Positions 1 to 11,784 are shown, counted from the stretch's first letter. The stretch is 53,938 nucleotides of DNA from Rusavskia elegans (GCA_011316305.1 SAUG01000186.1:1-53938); one strand, 5' to 3'. Notes: generated by a model from the letters alone, not told the origin. Numbers and translations: made by a program.

Positions 1-1
1 A

Positions 2-1964
2 TACTCGAAGACTTACAGTGCTTATATGCTTTTTTACCGTAGAGTTCCAGCCCCTGATGCCGGCATCCAGGAAGAGCAGCCACTGGTGCTACGTATGCCA
101 ACTCAAAAGACCCTCTCCCACGATCTAAGCGAGAGGATTACGATCGACAATGAGAAATTCCTTCGGAAATTCTGCTTGTATGACTCTACACATGCGCGCT
201 TTGCTGTTCAACTTCTCGATCGACTCCGAGTTATTACAAAATCGTGTTGTTCGGACGACCATCTAGTTGAACGAGACGCTGTACTACTGGCATTGGAGTA
301 TGCCGATCAGGTGCTCTCGCGAACGAAAGACTCCGGGGACTTTGAGAAACTGCTGGAATCGCTGACTACGATTATCCGTGGTTGCCCGGTGTGCTGCAAG
401 CTAGCACTCGAATGGATCACTGACAACAGAAACGCACTTCGCAACCTCTTACTCAGATGCCCAACACCCAAAACACGCAAGGCTTTTCGTGAAATGCTTC
501 ATCGTGCCCTTTGGTACCTTCGCGAGAACGACCCCCAGGCATATGGTTTTGATGTCGACAGTCTCGAGCTTAAATCAGGCAACGGAGCATTACCCGAAAC
601 GGCTCATGGGATCTTGCAAGGACTCATCTACAATCTACGGGAATTCTGGCCAATCCTTCATGTGCACGCACGAGCCTGGGACGACTACTTTGGATTATTG
701 AGCACTGTGGCTTGTTTCGGGGCTCCGGAAGTGTTTATTCTCCTCCGAGAGGATTTCTTGAAACTGTGTCTGGAGATACTCATCATCGAGTCGCCAGGAA
801 CCAAGAGACTAAGAGTAGAAAACCCTCATTATACCCAGTTTGTTCGGCTGATCGAAAAGGGTCGCAGATACTCCTTCATCGAGCTGTGTGAATTGCTCCA
901 GGCCCTACTCCTGAAGATCGAACTTGAAGCTCGGTCCTTCGATCCAATATACTATGATCGCGAGCAATTGGACGGCGGGAAGTTCGTCTTATCGAATGTT
1001 GAGCAACAGTACCTTTACTATGGCACCGACTCAGGAAGGTCCCGACCGTTGATCTTCCTTGATAAGATCATCACCGCAAACTCAAATCCTGCGGCCGTCG
1101 CGAAGGTACTACAGATCATGATCTCTGCCGAGCCTCAGGCAGGGCATTTGGGGGACATTTTGAAGACGATCCTGAACGGCGTCAACATCGATCCTGCCGA
1201 TTTGGCTGCACCACATCTGGATGCTGCGATTGTGTTTTGTGAGATGACGCCCTCTGCTTCAACAGCCAAGGAGATGATTACTCAAATCGCAAGCGAAGTC
1301 GACACGATAGGGACTTCTGGCGGTCCAGCACATCTTCAGTTCTTCGTTCAGGCGCGACAGGTATTCAATCCACGTCTTGCCCCGGGACTGTTCCACAAAC
1401 AGGTTCTGAAGACTGTGCCCAAATGGGCACCGCCTCTGTTGATGTACTACGACGAGAAAGTCCGTATACAGACTGTGGAATTCTTGAAGGATCTCATCTT
1501 CCAACACAGCATTCCGGCTACAGACGACGGGGAGAACGAAGTCTTGGAGGTTTGCGCCCGCACACTATGTGAGGCGTGCATCAAACGGGTCCAGGAGATT
1601 GTTATCGCGCCGCAAAGTCGGGTCGATGTCAAGTCGGTGGGTATCATCAGGGATGTTATTCGGCACTGCGTCACGACATACTTCTCAACAGGCACTGCAG
1701 AGGATGATCAAATCAATCAGGAAGCAGAAGGTGTGTGCTTAACCCTATGAACGCCGTGTGAGACTGGCACTCAGCAAGTGAACAGAGGTGAATGAAGCTA
1801 TCGCAGCACTCGCGGTGGAGGAGGCCGACGAGGCCAACTCAGGTGAGCAACGATGCAGGATGGGTTTGAGACGTGCAACTGATTCGGCAACAGATACATG
1901 GAACAACAGCGAAGGGGAACTTCCAAGTGATTCAGGTTCGGAAAACCTTCTGGTGTCTCCATGA
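2..1964 (+). CDS. Ubiquitin carboxyl-terminal hydrolase (peptidase C19, USP9X/USP34-like giant fungal type), C-terminal part, 5' end outside window
   Basis: Partial gene entering from the left; my model joins 2-1730, 1786-1842 and 1894-1964 (618 codons plus stop). Frame 2 is open from the first base and reads SAYMLFYRR within the first 15 residues, the typical last strand of a C19 deubiquitinase catalytic domain; the catalytic Cys and His boxes therefore lie upstream of the window. The following ~550 residues are a helical region with motifs such as WDDYFGLLSTVACFG and FLKLCLEI. This resembles the region found after the catalytic domain in very large fungal ubiquitin hydrolases (the domain I know as DUF3517). 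The C-terminus is short and acidic (EEADEANSD...). Expected role: removal of ubiquitin from protein substrates in cytosol or nucleus. An unspliced reading would stop at 1748 inside the first intron. Family assignment is firm, substrate unknown. Confidence 0.85.
1731..1785 (+). other. Intron (55 bp) near 3' end of ubiquitin hydrolase gene
   Basis: GTGTGT donor after codon fragment G at 1730, acceptor AACAG at 1785. Splicing removes the in-frame TGA at 1748-1750 and continues in frame as EVNEAIAALAVEEADEANS, an acidic tail like the preceding residues. The branch site is weak (CTCAG region near 1770). Confidence 0.65.
1843..1893 (+). other. Intron (51 bp), last intron of ubiquitin hydrolase gene
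   Basis: GTGAGC donor directly after TCAG, branch-site-like AACTGAT about 12-16 bases before the acceptor GCAACAG. Joining gives ...ANSDTWNNSEGELPSDSG... and a stop at 1962-1964. The acidic/serine composition continues smoothly over the junction. Confidence 0.65.
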
Positions 1965-2101
1965 TGTTGATCCGTTCGCTCTACGAGACACCTCATGTAT
2001 GGTTTCTACGAATGATTCTCTCCCAATGTGGACTGCAAAGTATGTTTTCTGGGGTACGATAGCCACGTGAAAACAGGCACATGGCGTTATTTGTTTATCG
2101 A

Positions 2102-2135
2102 GGGGGAAAGGTGAAGGGAAAGGGAAAGGGAAAGG
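2102..2135 (+). repeat. GGGAAA purine repeat with at least four G3+ runs
   Basis: G-runs at 2102-2106, 2116-2118, 2122-2124 and 2128-2130, spaced by 9, 3 and 3 bases. It lies in the probable 3' UTR of the ubiquitin hydrolase, so the RNA could form a G-quadruplex; that is inference. Confidence 0.6.
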
Positions 2136-2230
2136 AAGATGGTACTTGCATTTCTGTCCTTATACAGTAAGATGAAATGCCACGAGGCTTCACGTTGGAC
2201 AGCAGTACTCTACAGGCGCACCAAGATGTC

Positions 2231-2236
2231 AATAAA
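2231..2236 (+). terminator. Possible polyadenylation signal AATAAA
   Basis: Canonical hexamer about 270 bases after the inferred stop of the ubiquitin hydrolase, inside GC-balanced DNA. Position fits a 3' UTR end, but fungal polyadenylation signals are degenerate, so support is modest. Confidence 0.4.
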
Positions 2237-3850
2237 GAAGGTTGTGCGGTGGCGGTCTTGGCCTAATTCGCCAGTATGCATGAGAGGAAGGTGAATTCAT
2301 CGTTTTTCGGGACGGCATCACAGAGGGATCGTTTTGCCAATGACGGAGAAAAGGATTCTCTCAAAGAAACACAGGGAGAAAGCTCGATCGTCTCCATCCC
2401 AACTAGTCCGTCGAGACCGGCTTACAGACGAAGACCACAAAGCATGGCGAGGACTTTAATCAAGGCCCAATTTCGTCGTGCAGAACGAGATGCTAATTAA
2501 GCCTTAGAATAGGCTGATTTCCCTCAATTAATTGCCGTGGTCATAAGAGAAAGCTTCGAGAAAGCAGGAGACCTGATAAAGTCAAAACAAAAAGAGTTAT
2601 CTGGCATATAAGACACTATCTTATATATTAAAAATACGTTTTATATTAATCTAAAATAGTATTTAAATACTAAAATATTTTATAAACTAATATATTTTAT
2701 AGATTAGTTCGCGAAATAATTATATACTTCGTTATCGCCGATTTTAGATATATATAGACTAGCTATTTCGGTACGAATTTCCGTCGGTATTTCGAAAATC
2801 CGATTCGAATTTTAGCGAATCGATTCGACTCGATCTATTAAACGATTTAGGTTGGTTTCTAATATTAAAATCGGAAATCAGATCGGATTATAAAATAGAA
2901 ATTAATAAAAATTTGATTTAATCCGATTTATAATTATTTTAGATAATCGAATATAAAAGTAATTACAGATAATATAAAATAGTAATATATTCTATTTAAT
3001 ATTAATTTATATATCGATATTTTATAAATTATACTAATTTTTTTTTGTAATTCTATAAATATATATCTTTTTTCTAAAATTTTTAATTTTTTAAAATATA
3101 TTATTTACTAGTTATTATTATATTTTCAGCTATATTTCTAGATTTTATATTATCTTTTTAATAAACTAAACGTCTTTTTACTAAATAGTAATAATTCTAA
3201 TATAAATTACGGCTAGTTAATAATCTATAAAATATAAATATTATCAGATATAAATAATAATATAGTAAAATAAAATATTTATTTAATAAAAAAATAATTA
3301 TTTATTTTTTTATTGTATTTTATAAAACTATTAGTATTATATTTTATATTTTATCGATTTTTCTATTTATATATATAGTAGCGACGGAAGTAAAGATTTA
3401 ATAATATAGTTAAATAAAAAGTTCTTTAGAAATAAAAGGTTTAAAATTTTTTTAATATTTATAATTTTTTTAAAAAGTAACGGTTTTAGATTTCTATTTA
3501 TATTCTTTTTATAAAATTATCAATTAAACTATTTAGAAAATATTATTTAGAAAATATTATTTAGAAAATATTATTTTAGAATATTATCGATATTATAATA
3601 TTATAAAATTTTCTTTTATTTTTTCTTTTATTTTTTTCGATTTTATTTCCTTAAATTTTATTTATATTTCTACGGAATTGAGTTAATTTTTTATCTAAAA
3701 TAATATTAGCGTTTTTATATAATTAATTATATTACTTTAATATATTTTTTCTATATAGATTCGTATAGACTATATTTTATATTATAATAAATAAAAAACG
3801 AAAAATTAATAATAGAATAAAATATAATACGGTAAAATATATAATATATT

Positions 3851-4010
3851 TAGACTGGCTATTTCGAATCAAAATAGCGATTCGACTTCGCGATAAACGT
3901 AGCTAACGCGTCTAAATTACCAGTTTAAATTAATTTCCTTTCTAATACGGTTAGAAAGTCGAATCCGGGATACGAACTCGGATTCGAAATCCGACAAAAC
4001 GGCCAGTCTA
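3851..4010. mobile_element. hAT-like miniature element B2 (160 bp subfamily)
   Basis: Starts TAGACTGGCTATTTCG and ends ACGGCCAGTCTA, with perfect 8 bp TSDs AATATATT at 3843-3850 and 4011-4018. Length is exactly that of B11 (51548-51707), and the two share internal sequence, so they form a short subfamily. Too small to encode a transposase; it would have needed one in trans. Confidence 0.85.
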
Positions 4011-4627
4011 AATATATTAATATTTTATTATAGTAATTAATTATAAAAAAAATAGAAAATTAGAAATAAAATAAAATTATTTAGATAATCGTCGGCTATA
4101 GAACGGCTAAAAGATTAGAATTTTAAACGAATTTATATATTTCTTTAAACTTTTAATATATTTTATTACTATAATATATAAAATTTTTAAATAATTCTAG
4201 AATTACTAATTATATTAATCTATTATATTATTTAATATACTATCTATTATATCTAAATTAAAACTATTATCTATAAAATTTAAATTAGTTATAAATAGTA
4301 AATATTGTAAAAAGTAATTTGATACCGAATATAAATTCAATAAAAAATAGAATACGAACTATATTATAATATATAAATACTTTAAAAAATTTATAGAAAA
4401 AAATTTCTAAAAAAATATAGATATAGAAATAAAAACTATATTAGAATAAAACGTTGGAAATTAGAAAATAGATTATAAAATCGAGGAAAAAATTTATAAT
4501 ACTATAATAAAATAATATATAATATATTAAATACTAATCTAAATATAATATTATATTATAAAAACGATATATATATTAAAAATTTTATAGAAAGTATAAA
4601 AAAGTTAATAACTATAAAATAAATAAA

Positions 4628-5055
4628 AACCTGAATAATATAGTAATAATACTACGTGACTTGGAAATCCGACGGATTTAGCGTTTTTCGAAGTTAATAG
4701 AGTTAATCCGATAGATTAGAGGTTCGAATCCTTCGAAGGTTAATCTAATATTTAAATTTTTTCTATCGATTTTAGTCGATTTTTATAAAGTTTAAAATAT
4801 AGAAAAACTAGATAGTAGATTATCTCGGCCTAGCTCGATCGATTAAAAGATATTAAATTAATTAAAATTCAATTAATTATAATTTTCTTCTAGATTTTAG
4901 TCTAGATCTAGCTCTTTCGAGAATCTTTTTTTCGAGTTTTTAGTAAAATATTTAAATATTAAATAATTATATAATCTAATCGAATTAGCGTTTCTAGCGT
5001 TAAATTCGTAAAAAATTAAAATCAAAAATCCGAATAATTAATCGTATAAATTATA
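4628..5055 (+). mobile_element. tRNA-derived SINE copy E1
   Basis: Contains the B box GGTTCGAATCC in a T-arm-like stem-loop, a RIP-decayed 5' head and the full ~300 bp body, ending AATCGTATAA. It is flanked by 14-15 bp direct repeats, ATAAAATAAATAAAA (4614-4628 and 5056-5070), as expected from target-primed reverse transcription. The body matches the other copies listed here. Confidence 0.8.
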
Positions 5056-5793
5056 ATAAAATAAATAAAATAGAAATAAAATAAAATATAATATTAAAAT
5101 AATATATTAAATATAAATAGATCTATTAAATATAGAAATATTTATTTCTAATATTTTCTTTAATTTAATATTATTATTAACGGTTCGAATAAAATAATTT
5201 TAATAAAATATATAATTCTAATCGTTAATTTTATCTAATAATAAATAATTTATTATATCGGTTTCTAAAAACTTTAGTTCGCTAGAATTTTAAATCTTTT
5301 AAAAAATATAAATAAAATTTATTAATAAATTTAGTTATAGTAGAAATACGGCCGGTAAATATATTAAATCTTTTTATAAAAAAAGATAAAAATAGCGATA
5401 ATATTGTTAAAATTAATAAAAAAAATAAAGTAATAAAAAAATATTTTTTTATATAAAATAATATTAAATTTAAAAATAATAAAAATTTAATTAAAAGTAT
5501 TAATTTTAATAGTAAAAATAAAAATATAAAAGAAAAAACGAAAGTAAATAATAATAAAAATATAAAAAAAAATATTAAATTATTTTATTAATTATATTAA
5601 TCTAAAAATAATAATCTATAAAAAATATATTATCTATATATATTATTATACTATTATTAAATAAATTATTTATTAAATTAATATAATATATTATAAAGAA
5701 AAAAAATATTTTAATATTAGAATTAAATTTCTATACTAGAATTTAGTAATTTTAGTAGATTAAATTCGAAAATTCGATCCGACGGCCAATTTA

Positions 5794-7766
5794 AATATAC
5801 GTATACCGGTTGGATTTTTAGTATTTTTAACGATAAATTTTTAAATTTTTATATATTTATATAAAATAGAGATATATATATTTCGATTGCTTTTTTTTAT
5901 AATCGTTTTTATATAAATTTATTATCCGGTAGAAAGTTTTTCGTATTTACTAAACTTTATTATTAAATTAGTTTTTTTTTTAGATTTTTTCTAATATAAA
6001 ATCTACGATTTTTCGAATTAAATTTTTTTTTATCGAAATTTAATATTTTCGCGTTTATATTTTCTTTTAATGATTTACGTTTAAATTTATAATTTAAATT
6101 AATAAAAAAATCTAATTTTTAACGTTTATATAAATAATTATTATTAGATATTTTTTCTGATATTATTTTTTAAAATATATTTAATAAAATTATTTAATTG
6201 TATTTTATCGATATTATAACGTAATTCAAATCCGATAACGTCGAAGTAATAATTAGATTATTATAAAAAAAATTCAATAATTTTTAATTAAAAAAATATA
6301 ATTCGATAATAGATTTTCTATATCTATAAAATAAAGTCCGATAATAGATTTTCTATATTTATAAAATGAAATTCCATACTATTAATTATATTTTTATTAT
6401 AGTATATATATATAATTCAAAATTTAATAACTATATATTTTATAATCCGAATGGCGTAGTAATAGAAATTGCGTTATTTAATAGATTTACTATTAACGAA
6501 TCCAACGTTTTTCGAAATTAAAAATAAAATTCGAAAACAATAGATCGAATATTCGAATTTTTCGATTTTTAATTAATATTTAATATTTTTCTATAAATTA
6601 AATTAATACTAAAAATATTTATAAAAAGAAACTATATTATATAGAATATCGGTCTATTTATATATATCTGTATATTTATATATAAAATAATAAAATGAAA
6701 TCTACTACGATTTTTTTAATTAATTTTTAAATAAATCTAATTTTTTCGAAAATTTAAAAATAATTTCGATAAAATATTATATATTGATTTATAAATAATA
6801 ATTATAAAATATAATCGGTTGATATTTTTAATATAAAATTATAGAAAATTATAAATATAATTTCGAATTATTAGATATTATAAATATTTTATATTTAAAA
6901 TTTAGATTGAAAAAAATAAATCGACGTTTTATTAAAAAAATAACGTAAATAATATATTGAAATTATAAAAAAAATAAAGATGGAAAATATTTTTATTAAA
7001 TATATTATTAAAGTCTATTATTAAAATTGAAAAATTTTAAAAAAATAGTTTATAAATTGAACAAAATTTAATTATAAAAATATATATTCGAATTATATAT
7101 ATCGAAATATTAATAATATATAATATTATTAATAAACTTTTAAAATTAATTCAATAAATTTTTATACTATATTAATTTAATTATTTATCGTTTTTTAAAA
7201 AATATATATTAATATTATTTTATTTAATATTAGTAAATTTTCGAATATTTATTATATATTGATTTTGATTCAATCGATAAAGTTTTTAATTTAATATAAA
7301 TATAAAGTTTTAATATAATAACGATTATTTTAAATTGAAATAGATTAATAATATAGATTAAATATCTATTTTTTATAATTTTTTCGAAAAAATTATCTAA
7401 AATTTATATAGAAGAAAAATCGTTTAAATTAAATAAATAGAAAAAAAAAATAGAGAAAAAAAATTTATAATTATATTTTTTATAATAACTATTTGAATTT
7501 TATGTTATAAATTTTCATATTTTTATTAAAATAAAATTTTGTTTAAAATATTATTATTTAAACGTAATATAAATATAATGTAAAAGATATATTTTATTAT
7601 ATTAATTTAAATAAAAAATATATATCGTTTTATTTTTTTATTTTTCGGTTATTAGAAATTTCCGCGTTTTTCAATTTTTAATATATTCGTCGAATTGAAA
7701 TTTTTCGAATTTAAATATATTTTTTATAAATTTTAAAATTATTATTATTTTATTTATTTCTAATCT
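5794..7766. other. RIP-degraded DNA, nothing recognisable
   Basis: AT-rich with scattered CpG. No open frame, no repeat termini and no RT or transposase motif that I could read in either strand. TTGA/TCAA words are commoner than in 2600-5700, suggesting a different original sequence or RIP history. Confidence 0.6.
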
Positions 7767-8186
7767 ATACGTTTTAAATATTCGAGTTTTTTATTTTAAT
7801 CTTTTACGATTTAATATAAAAAATATCAATCGATTGAATTTCGTAATTATTAGAAATTTAAATTATTTAACGAAAATTCAATTTTAGAATTTTCGAAAAA
7901 ACTAGATTGAAATTGAAATACTATAAAAGAAATCGTAATGTATTTAATTTTATTAATATAAATTAATTCGATAGAAACGATTTAATCGATAAAATCTATT
8001 ATATAATTTTATTATATTAAAATTATATATAAAAATAGACTTTTAATCGATAGAAAAGGTTGAATATTAGTTAATTTTTTTAAAATTCGAATTTTTAACT
8101 CGCCGGATTTAATTCCGTTAATTTCGAAAAACGTTAAATTCGTTGAATTTTTATATCACGTAATCTATTATTACGCTATCTGAATC
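7767..8186 (-). mobile_element. tRNA-derived SINE copy E0 (minus strand)
   Basis: Read on the minus strand it starts near 8186 with GATTCAGATAGCG, the decayed form of GGTCTAGGTGGCG. It then follows the family head (8080-8180) and body to a TATACG-type tail at 7767. Heavily RIP-mutated; the box B region is damaged. I could not settle a TSD. Confidence 0.7.
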
Positions 8187-9320
8187 TATATATTTCGGAT
8201 ATTTTAACTTTATTTAAATTTTCGATATTATTTTTAATTAAATTTTTATAATTCGTAGATATTTTATAAAAATAGAAAACTATATAATATATTCTAGAAA
8301 ATCGTTAAATTTAATTAATTTTTTAAATTGATAAAATTTAGAAATAGTTTTATCAAAAATAAAATTATATTATAAAAAATATATTTCGTAGAATCGAATT
8401 ATTAATATCTATTGATCGTTTAAAAGATTATAAATTAAACGTTAAAAAAATAAACGAAAAAATAGATAATTAACGTTTATTAATTGATTATAAATAGAAA
8501 AAAATCTATAATATATTGAATTCCAATAAAAAAAGATTTAAAAAAATGTAAATACGTATATAATATTAAAAAACTCTTTCGAAAAATAAAAAAATCGATA
8601 GTTTTAATTTTATCGTCGAAAAAATATAAATCTATTAAATAATAGAAAATAAAATTTGAAAAATTTAATTATAAAAAAGTTTTTTTTATAGATTTTCTAT
8701 CTAGAAATATTTTTATAAATCGAGATAAATAATTTACAAAACTAGTAATTTTATATTTATTATTTCTTTTTATTAAATTTTTAAATTATATAATTTTTCT
8801 ATATATAGTTTTTATTTAAACGTTTTTTAAAATTGTATTTTTTAAATTAATTTAATTTAATATACGTCTAAAACATAATATTAAAAAATCGAAATTTCGA
8901 TAAAAAAATTAATAAATAAACGAATTGAAATAATTATATTCGGCGAAATTTATTTTTTTAAATTTGATTTCGAAAAATTCTAATTTTATTTATTATTATT
9001 ATTAATCGAATTTCTTTTAACTATATATATCTATAATATAAATTTTTGTAAAATTAAAAAATATTAATTTATAATAATTTTTTATACGATAATTTAATTT
9101 ATACGTTTTTATTTTTTATATATATCAAATTTTACGATAAAACGATTTTTTATAATCGAAATTCTTTTTACAGACTATACGATATCGGTATATCAAATAA
9201 TTTATTATTATATTTTAATTTAATTTCGTTAATAATAAATCGTTTATAATATCTAATATTTTCATTATATATATAAATAACGACAAAATCGTTAGTTTTA
9301 TATTTTACTTTCAATTTTAC
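8187..9320. other. RIP-degraded DNA up to gene island boundary
   Basis: AT-rich, no recognisable feature on either strand. It ends abruptly near 9310-9330, where base composition becomes normal within about 20 bases. Confidence 0.6.
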
Positions 9321-9330
9321 TTGAACGTAT

Positions 9331-9735
9331 ATGAATTATAATAGAGCCACTTCATTAAACGTTGCTCCAATCAGAATCCTCCGTTGTTCCGACCAACACC
9401 TCCGCCTAATAAGGTATCTAGTCTGCAGGTTTCTTAATTTCATCTTTCCATTCCTGGCTAGTACTTGGCCCTTTCCGCGATCTGCAGTGCTAAGGAACCA
9501 ACGACTCACAGAGTGGTAGCATAACACCGTCGCTCGTTTTGGACCGTGGCACGCATCCACGATAATTGAATCGCGGATAGGAAGATTAATCTCTTGTGCT
9601 TCTCGTCGCTCCCATCCCTTTCCCTCACATCTCTCGTTTCTTGTCGTTGCTGTCATGCGACTTCTTTGAGTCGGTCCTGTCGCTTTCCTGTGGTCGATTG
9701 AACTTCTCCTCACCGTCGCCATTGCCCTGTCGAGG
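9331..9735 (+). promoter_or_regulatory. Upstream/leader region of the fasciclin gene
   Basis: Only ~400 bp separate the AT-rich block from the start codon. The last ~130 bases are pyrimidine rich (CCCATCCCTTTCCCTCAC and similar CT tracts), a common feature near fungal transcription starts. No clear TATA box. A four-codon upstream frame lies at 9655-9669. Confidence 0.45.
9655..9669 (+). other. Minimal upstream ORF (Met-Arg-Leu-Leu-stop)
   Basis: ATG CGA CTT CTT TGA, 66 bases before the fasciclin start codon and in the CT-rich probable leader. It matters only if transcription starts upstream of 9655, which the sequence cannot show. Confidence 0.3.
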
Positions 9736-11152
9736 ATGCACCCCGTTCCTTTCGTTCCTCTCCTCGCCTGCCTTTCCTTCACTATCATAGCACTTGCACA
9801 GAACGAGACCAGGGATCTCACTGAGCTCCTCCAATCAAACAAGAATCTCAGCCAATTCACCACTTTGTTGACTTCCTATGGCGACATCTATGCCAACCTC
9901 TCCTTCCAGTCCGACGTAACTATCCTCGCGCCAAACGACGACGCCTTCAACAAGATTCCTTACTCATCCCTGGGTCCCGCTTTCGAAGCCAACCAAAGCC
10001 AAATCGTGCGATCAATCCTGCAGTACCATATCCTTCCCGGCTTGCATCCTGCCGGTGGATACAACGGTAGCTTTTCCTTCGACCGAACCTGGTTGCAGAA
10101 CACTTCCTACACCAACGTGACAGGCGGCCAGGTTGTGGGCGGTGTACAGCAAGCCGGCAATGTCAATGTCTTCACCAGCGGCTTGGGCTCTCGTTCCACC
10201 CTCATCACTCCTGTATGCAGCGCTCCTTATGCGATCTTGCCCGTCTCCCGTGGATATACACTTACCCGCCGTGTGTAGGATCTTCCCTTTATTGGTGGTA
10301 TCGTCCATGTGATCGATAACTTTCTCATTCCACCGCAGAACTTCATCCAGACAGCTCCTCAGTTCAATTTGACCGCTGCCGGCGGCGCCGTTGAAAATAC
10401 GTACGTCTTCTCTAGTCAGTCTCAGCATAACCTTGTTACGACCGCCGATGGCAAGCCTATCACCCGTTCTTGGCTAATATTGTCCTCATCCACACAGGTC
10501 TCTCGCAGATTATGCAAATTCGCAACAAGACCTTACCATCTTCGTCCCCCGAAATGCGGCTTTCCAAGCTCTTGGCGGGACTCTCCAATCGATGCCTTCT
10601 TCTCAGCTACAGCGACTTCTGAATTACCATATCGTAAATTCGAGTACAGTCGGTTACAGTACCAACCTTCCCAATGGTACCGTCCTCCGCACCCGGTCTG
10701 GGCAGAATTTAACCATCACCTTTGCTTCGAACTCCCTTTTTGTCAACCAAGCTAGGGTGCTTCAACAAGACCTCCTTCTCTCCAATGGTGTCATGCACGT
10801 CATCGACAACTTCCTTGACCCTGATGCGCCCTCCGTGACCGCAAATCCGGAGATTCCTACCGCGCCGCCGCTGCTTAGGGGAACGAGTCTAAGCGAAAAC
10901 GTTGTGCCCTTCACGAGCTTCCTACCGACGGGTGTGACAAGCTTTGATACTAGTAGTGCTTCGCCAACCGGTAGTTTTGGCGCCAGTGACATTGGGAAGG
11001 GTACTTCAAGTTCGACGTCCAGCCGGCGTGCCAGCAGCACCTCGAGCAGTCAAGAGAGAAATGAGGGGAGTAAATTGAATCTCCAACGGGCAACAATAGC
11101 CGTAAATAGTGGCTTGTTGGGAGCGTTGTGCTGGATTATTGGAATTCTTTGA
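9736..11152 (+). CDS. Secreted two-domain fasciclin (FAS1) protein, probably GPI-anchored
   Basis: Exons 9736-10212, 10279-10400 and 10498-11152 join in frame to 417 residues. Residues 1-21 are a signal peptide (MHPVPFVPLLACLSFTIIALA). FAS1 domain 1 spans about 26-178, with a TILAPNDDAF box, a QYHILPG box and HVIDNFLIPP at its end. FAS1 domain 2 spans about 200-309 (LTIFVPRNAAF, LLNYHIV, MHVIDNFLDP). A Ser/Thr-rich stretch (~320-390) and a hydrophobic tail (SGLLGALCWIIGIL) after a small-residue site suggest GPI attachment to membrane or wall. Many N-x-S/T sites. FAS1 proteins act in cell adhesion or wall organisation; this one's partner is unknown. The start is the first ATG giving a signal peptide. 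Neighbour TFIIE is convergent. Confidence 0.9.
10213..10278 (+). other. Intron 1 of fasciclin gene (66 bp)
   Basis: GTATGC donor, CTTAC branch-like motif at about 10261-10265, TGTAG acceptor. Phase 0 junction restores STLITP-DLPFIGGIVHVIDNF, the conserved end of a FAS1 domain; unspliced, the frame ends at 10278. Confidence 0.85.
10401..10497 (+). other. Intron 2 of fasciclin gene (97 bp)
   Basis: GTACGT donor, GCTAATA branch-like motif, CACAG acceptor. The junction reads ENT-SLADYANSQQDLTIFVP, opening the second FAS1 domain in frame. Confidence 0.85.
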
Positions 11153-11784
11153 CGCATGCGGAACGTCAGCACAAGATGACAGAGAAACAAGCACGAGATG
11201 ACAGAAAACACGCGCAGCAAACCGATAGAAAGGACAATGAACCATCGGAAGAGAATACCAGGATGACTACCCCTAACAGTTTGAATTTTGAACAATCACA
11301 GAGTAGCTTGGACAAATTAAAGATTTTGGATTAGAGTGGGCCGGGATCTGCTCCAGATGGGGCGCTGTTGTTTGGGGAGCATTCTTTGGAGGTACTGGTT
11401 GTTTTGTTAGGAGTGGCTGAATGAGGGTTGTAATGAGGTCTCATGGACAGTTCGCAAGATGCAAGTTCGATTATAGAATAACACTCTGCACAAGTATTAG
11501 CTCGCGATTTTGACGCACAAACGAAGTGCATATAGTCTGAATCACTAGACCACACAAATGAACACTGATATCAATTTTAGGGCGGTTGAAGTCACGGTTT
11601 CGACTGGGTCGGCTGACGGAACTCCACGACATTCAGATGGTGGGAAAACTGAGGGTCTTACAGCCCTTGGATGGCATGCTCCACAGAAGGGGTAATGCAA
11701 ATGAGCCTTGAACACCGCAGCTTACTCGGAAAACCCTTGAGCTCAGCAGCGGCAGCCCTGACAGCCAATACTGTAATTGGACCA
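11153..11784. other. Convergent intergenic region, no gene seen
   Basis: Separates the 3' ends of the fasciclin gene (+) and the TFIIE gene (-). It includes an imperfect direct repeat (ACAAGATGACAGAGAAAC / ACGAGATGACAGAAAACA, 11170-11211). No AATAAA seen; short open frames here lack support. Confidence 0.55.

Larger units (their letters stand above)
1965..2599. other. 3' flank of ubiquitin hydrolase gene; no supported gene
   Basis: Normal base composition up to about 2570, then an abrupt change to AT-rich DNA. It holds a purine run (2102-2135) and an AATAAA hexamer (2231-2236). An open frame of 74 codons (2276-2500) is Ser/Arg rich with no recognisable motif and no splice or family support, so I treat it as non-coding. 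Confidence 0.5.
2755..5793. mobile_element. hAT-like miniature element B1, split by later insertions
   Basis: The left terminus TAGACTAGCTATTTCGG (2755) and right terminus GACGGCCAATTTA (to 5793) match the inverted ends of the B family. The left half is recognisable to ~2930 and the right half from ~5710. Flanking octamers GATATATA and AATATACG differ only by C/T and G/A changes, compatible with an 8 bp TSD altered by RIP. The 2.7 kb between the halves holds B2, a SINE and unassigned AT-rich DNA. That the two halves belong together is inference from order and orientation. Confidence 0.55.
2600..9320. other. AT-rich RIP-mutated repeat block 1
   Basis: Sharp switch to AT-rich DNA at both ends. 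CpA/TpG is nearly absent (for example no CA and one TG in 3001-3120) while CpG persists, as expected from RIP acting on repeated DNA. Recognisable contents are hAT-like elements at 2755-5793 and 3851-4010 and SINE copies at 4628-5055 and 7767-8186. The rest is too decayed to name. Confidence 0.85.

Noticed and set aside
2276..2500. Open frame of 74 codons after the hydrolase gene
   Set aside because: No recognisable motif, no splice or promoter support, and it lies against the RIP boundary; length is within chance in GC-balanced DNA.
2600..9320. Mitochondrial DNA insertion, because of very high AT content
   Set aside because: CpA/TpG loss with CpG kept, plus SINE and hAT-like elements with TSDs, point to RIP; no mitochondrial gene seen.
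9336..9863. 175-codon minus-strand frame over the fasciclin leader and signal peptide
   Set aside because: Overlaps a well-supported coding start on the other strand and has no recognisable domain.
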